Below are positions 49,938 to 49,998 of a DNA stretch of 49,998 bases, in pieces. Numbering within the stretch: the first letter of the stretch is position 1; each line of letters opens with the position of its first letter. A program made the position numbers and the translations under genes. Source of the stretch: Bacteroidia bacterium (lineage in GTDB: Bacteria; Bacteroidota; Bacteroidia; JAIBAJ01); contig JAIBAJ010000012.1 in the NCBI GenBank assembly GCA_019695265.1, positions 1-49,998 of the forward strand, in the 5' to 3' direction. The notes under the pieces were generated by a model. The model ran no database searches. It had not been told where the DNA came from and worked only from the letters and a program-made list of their open reading frames with translations.

Positions 49938-49998
49938 TTATTTTCTTTTATAGATTGGCTTGTTATTAGAATTGATTTTATTTGCCGAGTCTGTATAA

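Overview
The window comes from a member of the Bacteroidota. The evidence is AT-rich DNA; many TAnnTTTG minus-7 boxes placed just upstream of starts, with minus-33 TTG/TTTG motifs at several; three secreted proteins ending in type IX secretion (T9SS) type A sorting domains; many SCKK/CGPS-type lipoproteins; and phylum-typical genes such as a C25 gingipain-like protease and a SerB-SerA fusion. No phage, plasmid, rRNA, CRISPR or transposase gene is seen. The species cannot be named from the sequence.

Layout. 0-5 kb: fabI, tRNA-Asp, and a minus-strand set (membrane protein, DHFR/RibD-like reductase, DUF1961 protein). 5-11.5 kb: a plus-strand central-carbon block with pyruvate dehydrogenase E1-alpha and E2, a NifU-like Fe-S protein, 2-oxoacid:ferredoxin oxidoreductase alpha and beta, and trmD. 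11.5-20.2 kb: minus-strand secreted proteins (Omp28-like and other lipoproteins, M28 peptidase, C25 protease). 20.3-30.3 kb: universal stress protein, MeaB-TPR pair, Spy-like protein, DUF985 cupin divergent from a GT4 glycosyltransferase, a T9SS Asp-box protein, a GT2 glycosyltransferase and a small lipoprotein. 30.8-37.8 kb: minus-strand metabolism with a SerB-SerA fusion whose dehydrogenase half looks inactive, bioA, an acyl-CoA carboxylase carboxyltransferase and a ferredoxin-NADP reductase-like protein. 38.2-47.4 kb: plus-strand purT coupled to a condensation-like acyltransferase, small envelope proteins, an SGNH hydrolase and a Cys-rich tandem-repeat T9SS protein. 47.5-50 kb: trmH-like, pth and an outer-membrane barrel gene with an unclear 5' end.

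The most striking content is between the genes. Nine copies of a structured element of about 150-160 bp lie in nine intergenic gaps on both strands. Aligned by eye, the paired arms change together (GTTAC/GTAAC, GTAG/CTAC, GCTAC/GTAGC; GGG/CCC versus ACG/CGT) while single-stranded blocks (CCCACAG, CGAGGA, GATAG) are constant. This is the signature of a conserved RNA and may be the flavo-1 motif. Alongside are a MITE-like family of 137-138 bp (three good copies with 3-bp TAA or TTA target duplications, plus one decayed copy) and a third mosaic repeat into which the decayed MITE is inserted. One MITE abuts the fabI promoter.

Functionally, the window joins acetyl-CoA supply (PDH, KorAB), fatty-acid elongation (fabI), biotin synthesis and biotin-dependent carboxylation, translation upkeep (trmD, trmH, pth, tRNA-Asp) and a large secreted or envelope proteome.
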